NCBI RefSeq assembly: GCF_019703515.2
Contig: NC_059388.1
Location: forward strand, 6,289,979 to 6,353,978
Direction of reading: 5' to 3'
Source of the DNA: Myxocyprinus asiaticus
Taxonomy: Eukaryota > Chordata > Actinopteri > Cypriniformes > Catostomidae
DNA: 64,000 nt
A program made the position numbers and the translations under genes. Under the pieces are notes generated by a model. The model was not told the DNA's origin. It made no database searches and was given only the letters and a program-made list of their open reading frames with translations. Positions 52,801 to 63,600 of the stretch are shown one piece after another (positions within the stretch are counted from its first letter, which is position 1; each line of letters begins with the position of its first letter).

Positions 52801-53629
52801 TTCCTAATTCTCTAATGACATATTATGGTCATTTTATGATTTAGTACAGTAAAAATATTACATATAGCACCTTTAAGGAAAATATAAAAATGGTCAATTC
52901 AGACTTTCACATTTTTTATACATTTTCTCTGGGGACACCCCTGAACCCCCATACAGTATTTTGTCTCTGTCAAAACGCCTCCTATGTCCCACACACATAC
53001 TATGTATTCTGAATGTAAAAATATTTAAACACAAAAACAGGACTGCTGACATTCAGCTTCAAAACGAACTGTTGATCTTATCTTTTAATATTCATATCCA
53101 AGTACCCTTAACTGATAATGTCTTGATGAAATAATTTAATCCTTTGGGAAAAGATCCCTCAGACCCCACGACTTTGGCTGTCTCTGGGCCCCCAATGTCC
53201 TCATCCCTGCCCAGTTTTGAAGAGACTATTTTGACTGTTTAGTATGTTTTCCTTTACAAAGTACTATTACTGCCAACATGGCAAGTTATAAAAACTATTT
53301 AAAAAAAAAAATACACATTATATAATTTCATAGCCATATGACTACTGACTCCATGTAAGCTACGTAGTATTATCCGGACCTTTGCTGGGAAGGAAATGTA
53401 GAGGCTGGAACTCTTGAAATTTAATTGAATACCCACTTACCAGTCGGACGGCGAAAGGACAACCCCCACCCCCCCTGTTCAGACAAAGAGAGAACCTATT
53501 GTCCACCCTAAAGGCCAAAAATGGGGATTTCTATTTCCCAGTATGCTTTGCATGTGACTCGATAGGGAGTGTAAATGTTAAAATTAAAGTGTTACTTTGT
53601 GTTTTTTTGCACGATGAATACACTGCCTG

Positions 53630-53678
<49 letters not shown>

Positions 53679-56600
53679 GCATACTGTAATGTTTAGTTGG
53701 ATCACCTTTAGCTTTGATGGTGCGCATTCGTAGTGTCATTGTTTCGACACCCTTACATCACGACATTAATTTCCGTCTAGAATTGCATTAGTTTTAGCCG
53801 AGATCTTGAGTCGAACCACTCCGTAAAGTCTTCTCCAGCACATCCCAAAGACTTTCAATGGGGTTAAGGTCAGGACTCTGTGCCAATTCATGTGTGAAAA
53901 TGATTCCTCATGTTCCCTGAACCACTCATTCACAATTTGAGTCTGATGAATCTCGGCATTGTCGTCCAGGAATACGCCCGTGCCGTCAGAAAAAAATAAT
54001 TTAAAAAAATTGATTGGATGACCTGGTCTACATTCAGGTACTCAGCTGACTTCATTTCAAGTCAGCCTGACCAATTGAAGCAACCCCAGATCATAACACT
54101 ACCTCCAGAGGCTTGTACAGTGGGCACTATGCATGAAGGGTGCATCTCTTCATGCGCTTCCCTTCTTACCCTGACGCGCCCATTGGTTTGGAATAGGGTA
54201 AATCTAGACTCATCAGACCACATGGCCTTTTTCCATTGCTCCACAGTCCAATCTTTATGCTGCCTAGCAAATTGAAGTCGTTTTTTTTTTATTAATCTCA
54301 CTAACATGTGGCTTTCTTGTGGTCACAGCTGTTTAGTCCCAATCCTGTAAGTTCTCGTCACATTGTGCGTGTGGAAATGCTCTTACTTTCACTATTAAAC
54401 ACAGCCGTGAGTTCTACAGTCGATTTCTTACAATGTGACTTCAAGCGTTTAATGATCTCCAATCACGATCATTCAAGATTTTTTTCCCACCACATTTCTT
54501 CCACGAAGCTGACGATTCACCACTATCCTTCCAGGTTTTAATAATGTGTTGGACAGTTCTTAACCCAATTCTAGTGATTTCAGCAATCTCCTTAATTGTT
54601 GCTTGATGCAGGCCAATAATTTGCCCCTTCTGAAAAACAGTAACATATTTTCCATGACCACGGGATACGTCTTCTGACATGGTTGTTTAAGAAATGAGAA
54701 GCTACACACTGCATTAGTTATGGTTAAAAGAATTGTTGCCAACTGAAACATTTTAATCACTGCAATAATGATCCCATCATAGGCTCTTAAGTATCTGCTT
54801 ATTTAAGTCCAAACAGCTACTTTTTTTTTTTTTTTTGGACAGGCAGTGTATAAATGGGTATACTTGTTAGTGTTTAAGTTCAGCATTAATTTAGCATGCT
54901 AACATTCACTTTCACTAGTTAGTACATACAGAAATAGAAGAGATTTATTTGTGTTCCACTGACATGTCTAAGTTTGTTGGGTTTACCCAATTCAACTAGG
55001 TTCTTTCTACACAAAGTTTTTGTGTTAAGATTACATAGTAATTTTAAGTTAAGAAAACTCATTTCAGACATGTGGAACTACTGTCCACAACTGAATTAAG
55101 TTTAGCTACTTTTTGAGAGTGCAAAGATCGCATCCTAGTACCGGCCCAGCTTTAAGTCAAGAAACGGTATTCGCAACCTATTTTACTTTCATAATGTCAC
55201 ATATTTCTGACACAAACAGACAGCACCTGTTCCTCAGGGATGGGATCTCTGTCCTGTATGTGTGTAATGGGAGCAGGGGGAGGGGGTTCTGTAGCAGCTG
55301 TTTCCTCCGGCTGGTCTGAACTCTCTGAGGAACAAGCACAAATACACAGAATCTAATTAGTGTGTGTGTTTGTGTAGAACAAATTCCATCAGTTTTTAGA
55401 TTCCTGATGCATACAACATTATGGGCCTAGATCTCATCGTTTGTCATAGCTGTGGTGCAGAAAGTAGCGCACTGGCTGTTGACAAATACAGTGCATCCGG
55501 AAAGTATTCACAGCGCTTCACTTTTTCCACATTTTGTTATGTTACAGCCTTATTCCAAAATGGATTAAATTCATTATTTCCCTCAAAATTCTACAAACAA
55601 TACCCCATGATGACAACGTGAAAGAAGTTTGTTTGAAATCTTTGCAAATTTATAAAAAAAAAAAAAAAAAAAAAAAAATAATCACATGTACATAAGTATT
55701 CACAGCCTTTGCTCAATACTTTGTTGAAGCACCTTTGGCACCAATTACAGCCTCAAGTCTTTTCGAGTATGATGCTACAAGCTTGGCACACCTATTTTTG
55801 GGCAGTTTCTCCCATTCTTCTTTGTAGGACCTCTCAAGCTCCATCAGGTTGGATGGGGAGCGTCGGTGCACAGCCATTTTCAGATCTCTCCAGAGATGTT
55901 CAATCGGGTTCAAGTCTGGGCTCTGGCTGGGCCACTCAAGGACATTCACAGAGTTGTCCCGGAGCCACTCCTTTGTTATCTTGGCTGTGTGCTTAGGGTC
56001 GTTGTCCTGTTGGAAGATGAACCTTCGCCCCAGTCTGAGGTCCAGAGCGCTCTGGAGCAGGTTTTCATCAAGGATGTCGCTGTACATTGCTGCATTCATC
56101 TCTCCCTCGATCCTGACTAGTCTCCCAGTTCCTGCCTCTGAAAAACATCCCCACAGCATAATGCTGCCACCACCATGCTTCACTGTAGGGATGGTATTGG
56201 CCAGGTGATGAGCAGTGCCTGGTTTCCTCCAGATATGACCCTTGCCATTCAGGCCAAAGAGTTCAATCTTTGTTTCTCATGGTCTGAGAGTCCTTCAGGT
56301 GCCTTTTGGCAAACTCCAGGCGGGCTGTCATGTGCCTTTTACTGAGGAGTGGCTTCCGTCTGGCCACTCTACCATACAGGCCTGATTGGTGGAGTGCTGC
56401 AGAGATGGTTGTTCTTCTGGAAAGTTCTCCTCTCTCCACAGAGAAATGCTGGAGGTCTGTCAGAGTGACTATCGGGTTCTTGATCACCTCCCTGACTAAG
56501 GCCACCGATCGCTCAGTTTGGCCAGGTGGCCAGCTCTAGGAAGAATCCTGGTGGTTCCAAACTTCTTCCAATTAAGGATGATGGAGGCCACTGTGCTCAT

Positions 56601-59600
56601 TGGGACCTTCAATGTTGCAGAAAGTTTTCTGCACCCTTCCCCAGATCTGTGCCTCGATACAATCCTGTCTCGGAGGTCTACAGACAATTCCTTGGACTTC
56701 ATGGCTTGGTTTGTGCTCTGACATGCACTGTTAACTGTGGGACCTTATATAGACAGGTGTGTGCCTTTCCAAATCATGTCCAATCAACTGAGATTACCAC
56801 AGGTGGACTCCAATCAAGTTGTAGAAACATCTCAAGGATGATCAGTGGAAACAGGATGCACCTGAGCTCAATTTTGAGTGTCATGGCAAAGGCTGTGAAT
56901 ACTTATGTACATGTGATTTTTTTCGTTTTTTATTTTTAATAAATTTGCTAAGATTTCAAATAAACTTCTTTCACACTGTCATTATGGGGTATTGTTTGTA
57001 GAATTTTGAGGAAAATAATTAATTTAATCCATTTTGGAATAAGGCTGTAACATTACAAAATGTGGAAAAAGTGAAGCGCTGTGAATACTTTCCGGATGCA
57101 CTGTATAAGGGCTATGTGGGTTTGAAGCAAGCCTGGGGCATCCCATCGGATTCCAAATGGCACAATATGGGCCAAGTTATTCACCTGGCCAATATAGCAG
57201 CCTATCACTAATATTTCACAGGAATCTTTTGAGTAATATTATATGCACCATATATTTTCTTTTTTTATCTGTGGCAATCTACTGCAGTGTTGCCTGTGGT
57301 AATGCACTATTAAACAAGGCCAAAATTAATTAAGTTATTACTCTGAAAATATCTGCAGTTGTTTGCCACCCAGTGTGTGTGTGTGGATGTGCAAAAATAC
57401 ATCAAACAACTGTAGAGATGACCTTTGACCCAGCTGCATTAAAACAACCAGCACAGAGGAAATTCATCATATGATGCTAGACATCACGTGTTCAATGACT
57501 TCACAGACTTATGCATTATAGCCTAATTCTGTAAAGGAGATCACCCACTACATCTCTGTATCTTTCCTTTTTTACCCTGCCCTCCCACTTCCCTAATGCT
57601 CCCTAAAATAACTGCAGGGAAGGGAAATTGGTCAAATAAGAAACTCTAAAAATACTTCCAAGAAACACGCTGTTACCACAGAAACATACAAAGGCTGACG
57701 CACCTATCTGCATGGTGTGGACGTCATTAGAGAACTCATGCACACTTAAAGTAATTCTACTGCCACATTTAAACTGTTTAATAAACTAAACTATTTATAA
57801 TTAGGACTGTCAATTTAACATTTTAAATGCATTACTGCATTTCTGAATCTCAGTGTTTTCTCAGATTAATAAATCAGCATATCATGTAATTTATTTGATT
57901 GACAGCCCTATTTATAACTAAACTTAATCTAACTACCATAAAACATTAAACAAAATAATTAAAAAAAACAGAAATGGAAAAATATTCAGAATAACATACA
58001 CGCAAATTGGACCATTTAATATTCAGATCAGATTGAACCAGGAAATTAAACATACATTAACATTTTAATTGTTTTGATTGATTTAAATTTCAAAGCAGCA
58101 TCACAAAAGTAATGATCCCGACTGCTGTGTTTGGTTGAGATGAAGACCTCTGACCTGGGCAGCTGGAGACCCTGCGCAGCATGCGGTCGACCTGCGCAAG
58201 CGTGTCGTCCCAGCAGCAGGTGCTGGCCTGCATGTGTGGCTGCAGCAGCTGCAGACGCTCCCTAAGTTCTTGATAGCCTGCGCACGTCATCTCCTCAGTC
58301 TCCTTAGCAACCATTAACTTCTCCAAATCATCCTCCAAAATTATGACCCTATGAGAAATAAACCACCATGATGCAATAAACTATAAAAACTGCAGTGTCA
58401 TCAGGTTAGACTACAGCCATCAATGATGGCTATAACCGGTATGTTAAACTAAGATACTTTCGTTTACATAGGCAATGCATTTATTTAAAGGGGTCATGAA
58501 ATGGAGAATACAATTTTCCTTGATATTTAGACATATAACAGGTAACTGTACTGTAACTTTCAAAACTCAAAACTTCCTCCCCAGTCTAAAAAAAAAAAGA
58601 GCATTTATAGTTTCCACCCTGTTGAAACATCATTTTGAAATCTGTCTGTTCATGACACACAAGACATTGCTCATTTGTATTTACACATCCCATAACATGC
58701 ATCATCGCACCCTTGGCACTGCCCACTGGTGCTTCAGTTCATACACCAAGAGAGAGCCGGTCAAAGAGGACTAGTGCGGCCTAACTATTCCTGAACAGCA
58801 AAGGGACCCATGTTGACCGTTTTCAATTATTTTTATATATAAACATGCACTAACTAGACAGACATCTTTAACCGCTGTCATGTAACTGCTTTTCATGTAA
58901 ATGCTTTTAAAATATGCAGTGTCAAGTTACAACTCACTTTCATTCAGCTACTCTGCCTCTTGCTGTTTTGAGCACAAATTCGTCCTGGATGCGTTCTTTC
59001 GCCCATCTTTGCTATTTTACATTTTTGGTGTATGTAAACATGCACTAGATGGACGTCTTTGACCGTTTTGCTGTGTTTTCGGCAATGTGAGCCTCAGTGC
59101 TCCTATGTGTGTGCGTCATTTCACTGTGCTTTGGACTGTGTATTTTTTTGGGCTCATATCAGTGTGGATTGTTTGTGAACCAGTCATAATATGATTCAAG
59201 CTTTGCAAAGGAACTCTTTTTGAAGGATGGGGCAGTTAAAAACACTTGGTCAAAAATGTAATTCAACCATTTCATTCATGAAGATTTCAAATGTCATGAC
59301 TGTTTGATAGTTTATGGTGCTGAGTGATAACAGTTGTGGTTGAGATGAGCAGTTTAATATATTCGGATGCAATGTGTTGGATGTGCGTTATGTGTAAACC
59401 CTGAAATGTAGTTTTATAATGTTGTGGAGCTGATTCATTTTCTTCCGATTGAGTTTCAAATATGGCTGTATTCGATGTTAGCCAATCATAACAGTGGTCA
59501 TTTACGTTGAAGTTTTAAGTAGGTGCTTAGGTCAAAACCGAGCGTTTCAGACAGAGGGCCAGATATAGTGTGAAAAATGATCATATATTACTAAATTATG

Positions 59601-59611
59601 ACTGCTTTGGT

Positions 59612-59644
<33 letters not shown>

Positions 59645-62592
59645 TTAATAACATTATCAGTGGACCTCAGGAATATAACAAAAAATAAAAAAAAATAGCA
59701 TTTCATGACCCCTTTAAACTGTGTTTTGTAGGAAGAAAATAAAGTAAAAAACACTTTACAATAAGGCTGTATTCATTGACATTATTTAACAACTTTAGTT
59801 AACGGAACTAACAATGAACAATATTTTTACAGCATTGATTAATCTTTCATTTTTGTTCATTTTTACATATACAAATACATTTTTAACACAAAGTTTTATA
59901 AATTAACATTAGATAATGCATTATGAGCTAACATTGACTGACAATGAACAGTAATATATTAAGAAATTAACATTAACCATGATTAAATTTGTTTTAATTT
60001 TTTTATTATTGTTCTTTAGTAGTTCATGATACCTAATGCATTAACTAAGGTTCAGGTATACAATCTTATTGTAAAGTGTTACTGAAAATTAATTGATTCA
60101 TCTAGGAGCAAAACTTTTTGACTTCTGAATACAGTAAAATATAAGGTATAAAAATGAAGTATCAGTTATGGTGGCTCCACATGCTGATATTAATTTATAC
60201 AAAACTATATTGCAACATAATCAGCAAAAACAGTGATTTTGTACATAATATTTACGTAAAATGAAAATAGTTTATGGTAAATGTTGTTAAAAGTTAATAT
60301 TTTACACAAAAACAAATGTGAATTTATTGAAAGATTTATTGATTAGATTTGTTGGTGGCCAATGGCTGACATAACGGTGATGTATATTTCATTTAATGAC
60401 TACAAATGAGACAAACAAAAAAAAAAGCTGACATTAAATCAACATTTATTTTTTTCACAATATCTACTCTATTTGTTTATTTTTTTATTTGAAAAATGTA
60501 ATAAAAAATAAATAAATTTTAAACCGAAAATTTGCATAGTCAAAGAAGAGGGAACTACCATTTCTGATAATCAGCCAAGTAAGCATTCTATTGGCAATAA
60601 AAATGTCCAGAATTCAGCTGATTGATTGGCTTGGCCTTTGTGACAGTCCATTACTAATTGTCATGGTGAATGCAATCTTTAAAACAGTCTTTAAGCATTT
60701 TGTAAAATTTTATAAAACTAGTGGCAAACCATTATATAGGCCAATATTTGACTGTTTGAGATCTATCGTTTCATCGAAATTGGCTGATAACAGTACCACT
60801 TGGCCAAGAGGTATTAGTTCACAAATGTTTCAGTTCCAAAATCTACCAACATTATTTTCAAATGGATACTGCATATTTTAATTTAAATATTTTTATGAAT
60901 ATGTGTGTAAATTTTCCAATTTTTTTTAAATAAATAATAATAAAAAAATAGATATATACACACCTCATTTGAAATTACTGATCTGCATTTTATACCATAC
61001 ATGGCATTATATCGGCCATTAGCCACCCTTCTCTCTAGATATCAGCATTGACCTTTGAAAAACCACTAATTAAGTGGTACCTACTCATTCAGGAGTGTTT
61101 TCAGGTGAAGTTGTAAACTGCGGACGGATGTGTGTAGAGAATTGAGCTCTCTACACTTCTGTTGAGCACGTCCGTTTCGTCCTGAGCAGAGTGACTGGTG
61201 CTGCGTCTCAAAGTAGCGATGGAAGTCATAGCTGCGCTGAAGATCTCCAAGACAACCGGCCAGGGTGCGATGCAGAGAGTCAGTAATCAAAGGGACGCTG
61301 TTAAACGTGAAGGGGCTGGACCTGGAATTAAGCTCCTCCCTCCCTGGAGACAGTAGCAGAGCTAATCGACGGAAAAACTCAGAGCTCTGCCCCACCCACA
61401 ACTGGAACAACATCTGCAAAATACATAAGAGTACAAGAGTGATTGTGTGTATTGAAGAGACAGGTGTGTTTTTATATCAACAGTAGGGCTGGGCATTATA
61501 TTGAATATTTAGCCGTGGCTGTCTGCCGTGAGGGGAGGAGGGGCTCACTGCCGGCTGCCTGGAGCGGTGGAGCCTCTGCCAGGGGCGGAGGGGCTTGCTG
61601 CCGGCCGCCAGAACGTGGAGGGGCATTCCATCTGCCAGGGGTCAGAGGACTTACTCCGGTCCACCCGGAGAGGAGCGGCTGTCGTCCGCCAGAGGGTAGA
61701 GGAGTGGTCGAGGACCAGGCGACGGCGTGTCTGGGAACCGGCGAGCAATTTTTTTTTCTCTCTCTCCTCTCTCACTGTCGCTCTGCCTCGCTCTTTCCCC
61801 TCTCCCCTTGTCTCCCTCCCAGGTCTCAAAAAGCAGGGAAAGCCTGCCGGAAGGCGAGGAGGAGTGTGACGAGGAGGAAGGCGGGGCTGGGCCGTGAGTG
61901 TGCACGGCTGGCCCCCAATCGGGCTAATCAGCCAAGGAGAGGGATATTTATTTAAAATAAAAACATGACCTGATTATTTTCAGCTATATTTGTACTCTAT
62001 TTTACTTCTTGCATCTAACATCTTAAACATCTACTAGGCAACAATTGTTGTTGGTTCAAATGATTACTGCTCTGATTGACAGGAAATCTAACTTTTGACT
62101 GAAATACTGTATATTCAGGTATAATGTTTTTAAGCGATATCACCCAGCCCCTAATCAACAGTGTGAGTATAGAAAAACTCTGTAAACCTTGAGAGATGGT
62201 AGGCTGTAATCATTGGTCAGTTCTTGCGCCTGCTCGTCAGAAAGATGCTCCACCCCAAGGCCGAGACCCAGCTCTCGGATTGGCACGGTCGACACGTAGT
62301 TAGTGACATTGTCAATCTCAGAGTTCAACGGAAACTTAGAGCAGACAGTCAAGGAAATCAACTCATCAACTAGAATCCAAGTTAATTAAATTAAAAGTTC
62401 AAAAATTGTAATCTCAAAGCAAATAATGATTTAAATTCTGTTGTGTGAGGATATGATTTGAGCATGATGCATGTGGCGAGACGGGAAGCTCTGAATGTGC
62501 AGCGAAGACACTGATAGGCCACCTTCCGTAGACCAATCAGCTGCTGGCTGCGAAGCTGCCCCACCCTGTTAAAGGGACAGGCGCCACTCACC
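46334..62592 (-). CDS. vezt: vezt, vezatin (gene span of 7 coding exons, 5' partial)
   Basis: Minus-strand coding exons 62455-62592, 62188-62335, 61085-61413, 58155-58348, 55227-55324, 51442-51646 and 46334-46878 join in one frame to 551 residues plus stop. Vezatin is a membrane protein of adherens junctions that links myosin VIIA to the cadherin-catenin complex; its N-terminal transmembrane pair lies upstream of this window. Matching blocks to the vertebrate family: [113 protein letters not shown] and [10 protein letters not shown] near the C-terminus. The C-terminal third is acidic and probably disordered. All introns are GT-AG except the first in the window, which looks U12-type. Confidence 0.95.
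46938..47132 (+). mobile_element. SINE-like repeat (third family), copy 2
   Basis: GTGGACTAAAGCACTGAACT, box B-like GGTTCAATCCCC, CCTTGAGTAAGGCACTTAAC, and the end CGCTTTGGATAAAAGCGTCT followed by an AAATGTAAATGT tail. It lies about 60 bases inside the last vezt intron. Confidence 0.7.
47150..49390. other. vezt intron DNA, probable old DNA transposon
   Basis: GGGGCGATTCTAGGATTTCA near 47156 and TAGGGGGGCTCAGATTAAAT near 48712 look like terminal sequences of a decayed DNA transposon. Neither TIR pairing nor a target duplication could be shown. No gene seen. Confidence 0.3.
49401..50753. mobile_element. hAT-type non-autonomous element in a vezt intron
   Basis: Termini CAGCGGCCGACCGATAT and (inverted right end) TAGTGGTCGACCGATAT, 14 of 17 identical. 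Flanks GTCTAAAG (49393-49400) and ATCTAAAG (50754-50761) form an 8-bp target duplication with one mismatch. A short palindrome occurs near 50140-50210 (GGATCAAAAG / CTTTTGATCC). No transposase. Confidence 0.8.
50762..51441. other. vezt intron, no feature recognised
   Basis: Only AT-rich DNA with a C-rich stretch near 50916-50931. It may contain an old repeat, but no ends were found. Confidence 0.3.
51442..51646 (-). CDS. vezt: vezt coding exon
   Basis: The acceptor is TGGGCAG and the donor CAGG|GTACTA. It reads [17 protein letters not shown], then [17 protein letters not shown] and [10 protein letters not shown]. Phase 1 at its 3' end fits the last exon. Confidence 0.95.
52274..52872. mobile_element. 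TTAA-flanked MITE in a vezt intron
   Basis: TTAA at 52270-52273 and 52873-52876. Termini AGGTGCTATATGTAA on both sides (inverted at the right). The interior matches the copy at 22905-23482 in opposite orientation. Confidence 0.8.
53621..54848 (-). mobile_element. Tc1-like element, third family, decayed
   Basis: Left CACTGCCTGGCAAAAAA and right TTTTGGACAGGCAGTG, with TA at both borders. Minus-strand transposase remnants: 54441-54680 ([23 protein letters not shown]) and 54062-54307 ([30 protein letters not shown]). It includes a poly-A run of about 46 bases at 53631-53676. It lies in a vezt intron. Confidence 0.8.
54062..54680 (-). pseudogene. Tc1 transposase pseudogene, third family
   Basis: The N-terminal HTH piece and the WSDESRF catalytic piece are in different frames. 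The region with the second Asp and the Glu, expected near 53850-54000, is badly decayed. Not functional. Confidence 0.75.
55227..55324 (-). CDS. vezt: vezt coding exon
   Basis: The acceptor is TTCCTCAG and the donor CAG|GTGCTG. It reads [18 protein letters not shown] and [12 protein letters not shown]. The RDPIPEEQ end matches human KDPIPEEQ at the same exon boundary. Confidence 0.95.
55490..57103 (-). mobile_element. Tc1-like element, copy B (full length)
   Basis: Both termini are present (CAGTGCATCCGGAAAGTATT at the left, its inverse at the right) with TA borders. The inverted arms are roughly 200 bp. It lies in a vezt intron, antisense to nothing coding. Same family as copy A at 20561. 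Confidence 0.9.
55713..56702 (-). pseudogene. Tc1 transposase pseudogene (copy B)
   Basis: From 56702: [38 protein letters not shown]. Then, in another frame (56263-56505), [16 protein letters not shown]. The C-terminal 156 codons (55713-56183) are open: [30 protein letters not shown] with the second Asp, [15 protein letters not shown] with the Glu, ending GASTKY. Two frame breaks inactivate it; the catalytic end is well preserved. Confidence 0.85.
57104..58154. other. vezt intron, no feature recognised
   Basis: AT-rich DNA without assignable frames or repeat ends. Confidence 0.3.
58155..58348 (-). CDS. vezt: vezt coding exon (coiled-coil-like)
   Basis: The acceptor is CTCATAG and the donor CAG|GTCAGA. 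It reads [20 protein letters not shown], then [31 protein letters not shown]. Heptad-like leucines suggest a coiled coil. Confidence 0.95.
58489..59713. mobile_element. TTAA-flanked non-autonomous element
   Basis: TTAA at 58485-58488 and 59714-59717. Termini AGGGGTCATGAAATG (left) and its inverse (right). The interior has only short frames and an A run at 59616-59641. Kolobok or piggyBac type by target site. Confidence 0.75.
59747..60083. mobile_element. short MITE
   Basis: ACACTTTACAATAAGGCTGT at the left is mirrored at the right (inverse ACACTTTACAATAAGATTGT). The interior is AT-rich with repeated ATTAACATT motifs. Confidence 0.7.
60560..61075. repeat. worn relative of the hAT-type element at 49401
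   Basis: ATATCGGCCATTAGCC, CTCTCTAGATATCAGCATT and the end ACCACTAA resemble, inverted, the left end of the 49401-50753 element. The left boundary was not identified. Confidence 0.4.
61085..61413 (-). CDS. vezt: vezt coding exon
   Basis: The acceptor is TTTTGCAG and the donor GA|GTAGGT. It reads [20 protein letters not shown], a less conserved Ser/Pro-rich stretch, [18 protein letters not shown] and [14 protein letters not shown]. Confidence 0.95.
61505..61955 (+). mobile_element. LTR-element fragment: internal end, polypurine tract and truncated LTR
   Basis: A GC-rich block with imperfect repeats (GAGGGGCTTGCTGCCGG-like) leads to a purine tract GGCGAGGAGGAG. That is followed directly at 61865 by TGTGACGAGGAGG, the start of the same LTR family seen at 37089 and 38524. 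This is the layout of polypurine tract plus 3' LTR. The LTR is cut off near 61950. Several open frames here are by-products of GC richness. Confidence 0.65.
62188..62335 (-). CDS. vezt: vezt coding exon
   Basis: Reads [20 protein letters not shown], then [17 protein letters not shown] and SLPSLK before the donor AAG|GTTTAC. Frame continuity with the upstream exon requires a start at 62335 (G after TCTAA). A start after the nearby AG, one base later, would shift the frame. Confidence 0.85.
62336..62454 (-). other. candidate U12-type intron of vezt
   Basis: A 119-base intron with 5' end ATATCCTC and a branch-site match TTCCTTGAC whose adenosine is about 13 bases from the exon. The 3' end needed for frame is TCTAA, so the termini would be AT-AA. 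No GT donor exists near the exon end. Confidence 0.65.
62455..62592 (-). CDS. vezt: vezt coding exon
   Basis: The acceptor is CTCGACAG. It reads [20 protein letters not shown], then [12 protein letters not shown] plus TC. There is no GT at its 3' end; the following bases are ATATCCTC, which match the minor-spliceosome 5' splice site. Confidence 0.85.
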
Positions 62593-62869
62593 CTGTCGAG
62601 TAAACTTAACAAGTGTAACGTGATCCAACTGTGCAGACGTCCGAGAACCATTAGGGCAAACAAACTTCACACACAACAACACACATAATACTAAAATACT
62701 GTTACACAACACATACAACAACACACATCAGATAAGGACTGAAATTGGATTTTTCAAATGCTGATAACTAAGGGTGTGGAAAAAGCCAATAACCGATTTA
62801 TCAGTAATTAATTAAATGTGTTTTCTTTCTAAGAAAATTTTCTTAGTCTTTCCTTTAGGATTAATTATT

Positions 62870-63600
62870 ATAATCAGCGAACTATCTGTGTTAATTTCTG
62901 CCGATAACCAATAGTCTCAAAAGTAGCTGTCGGCACAGATTAATTGGCAAAACCGATATATCGGTCAACCTCTAACACACATAATACTACAAAACTGTTA
63001 CATACTAGGGCTGGGCAAACTATACGTGTTGATTCCTGCTGATAACCAATAGTTCCAAAAGTAGCTATAAGCACCGATTAATTATCAAAACTGATATAAC
63101 GGTCGACTTCTAACACACATAATACTACAATACTGTTACATACTAGGGCTGGGTGAAATATCTGCATTAATTTCTGCCGATAACAATAGTTTCAAAAGTA
63201 GCTATTGGCACCGATTAATCGGCAAAACCGATATATTGGTCGCCCTCTAACACACATAATACTACAATACTGTTACATACTAGGGCTGGATGAACCATCT
63301 GCAATCATTTCTGCCGATAACAATAGTTTCAAAAGTAGCTATTGGCAATGATTAATCAGCAAAACCGATTTATCGGTCACCCTCTAACACACATAATACT
63401 ACAATACTGTTACATAATAGAGCTGGGCGAAATATCTGCATTAATTTCTGCCGTTAACCAACCGTTCCAAAGCAGCTATCGGCACCAATTAATCTGCAAA
63501 ATCGATATATCGGTCTACCTTTAACAAACATAATACTACAATAATGTTACATACTAGGGCTGGGCGATAGGACGCTGTAATCAGATATCGACTTCAACAG
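62870..63600. repeat. tandem array, period about 137 bp, about 5 units
   Basis: GGGCTGG recurs at about 63008, 63146, 63283, 63420 and 63557, i.e. spacings of 137-138. Each unit holds TTTCTGCCGATAACAATAG, TCAAAAGTAGCTATTGGCAC, a CCGATATATCGGTC palindrome and TAACACACATAATACTACAA. Unit-to-unit divergence is moderate. It lies in the vezt intron upstream of exon 62455-62592. Confidence 0.85.

Noticed and set aside
61443..61955. Arg/Gly-rich 170-codon frame as a gene
   Set aside because: It lies in a vezt intron in GC-rich repeat DNA ending in a polypurine tract and LTR; several overlapping frames are open by composition.
62870..63600. Reading the regular repeats as a CRISPR-like array
   Set aside because: Units are contiguous and degenerate, with no unique spacers, and the DNA is vertebrate.
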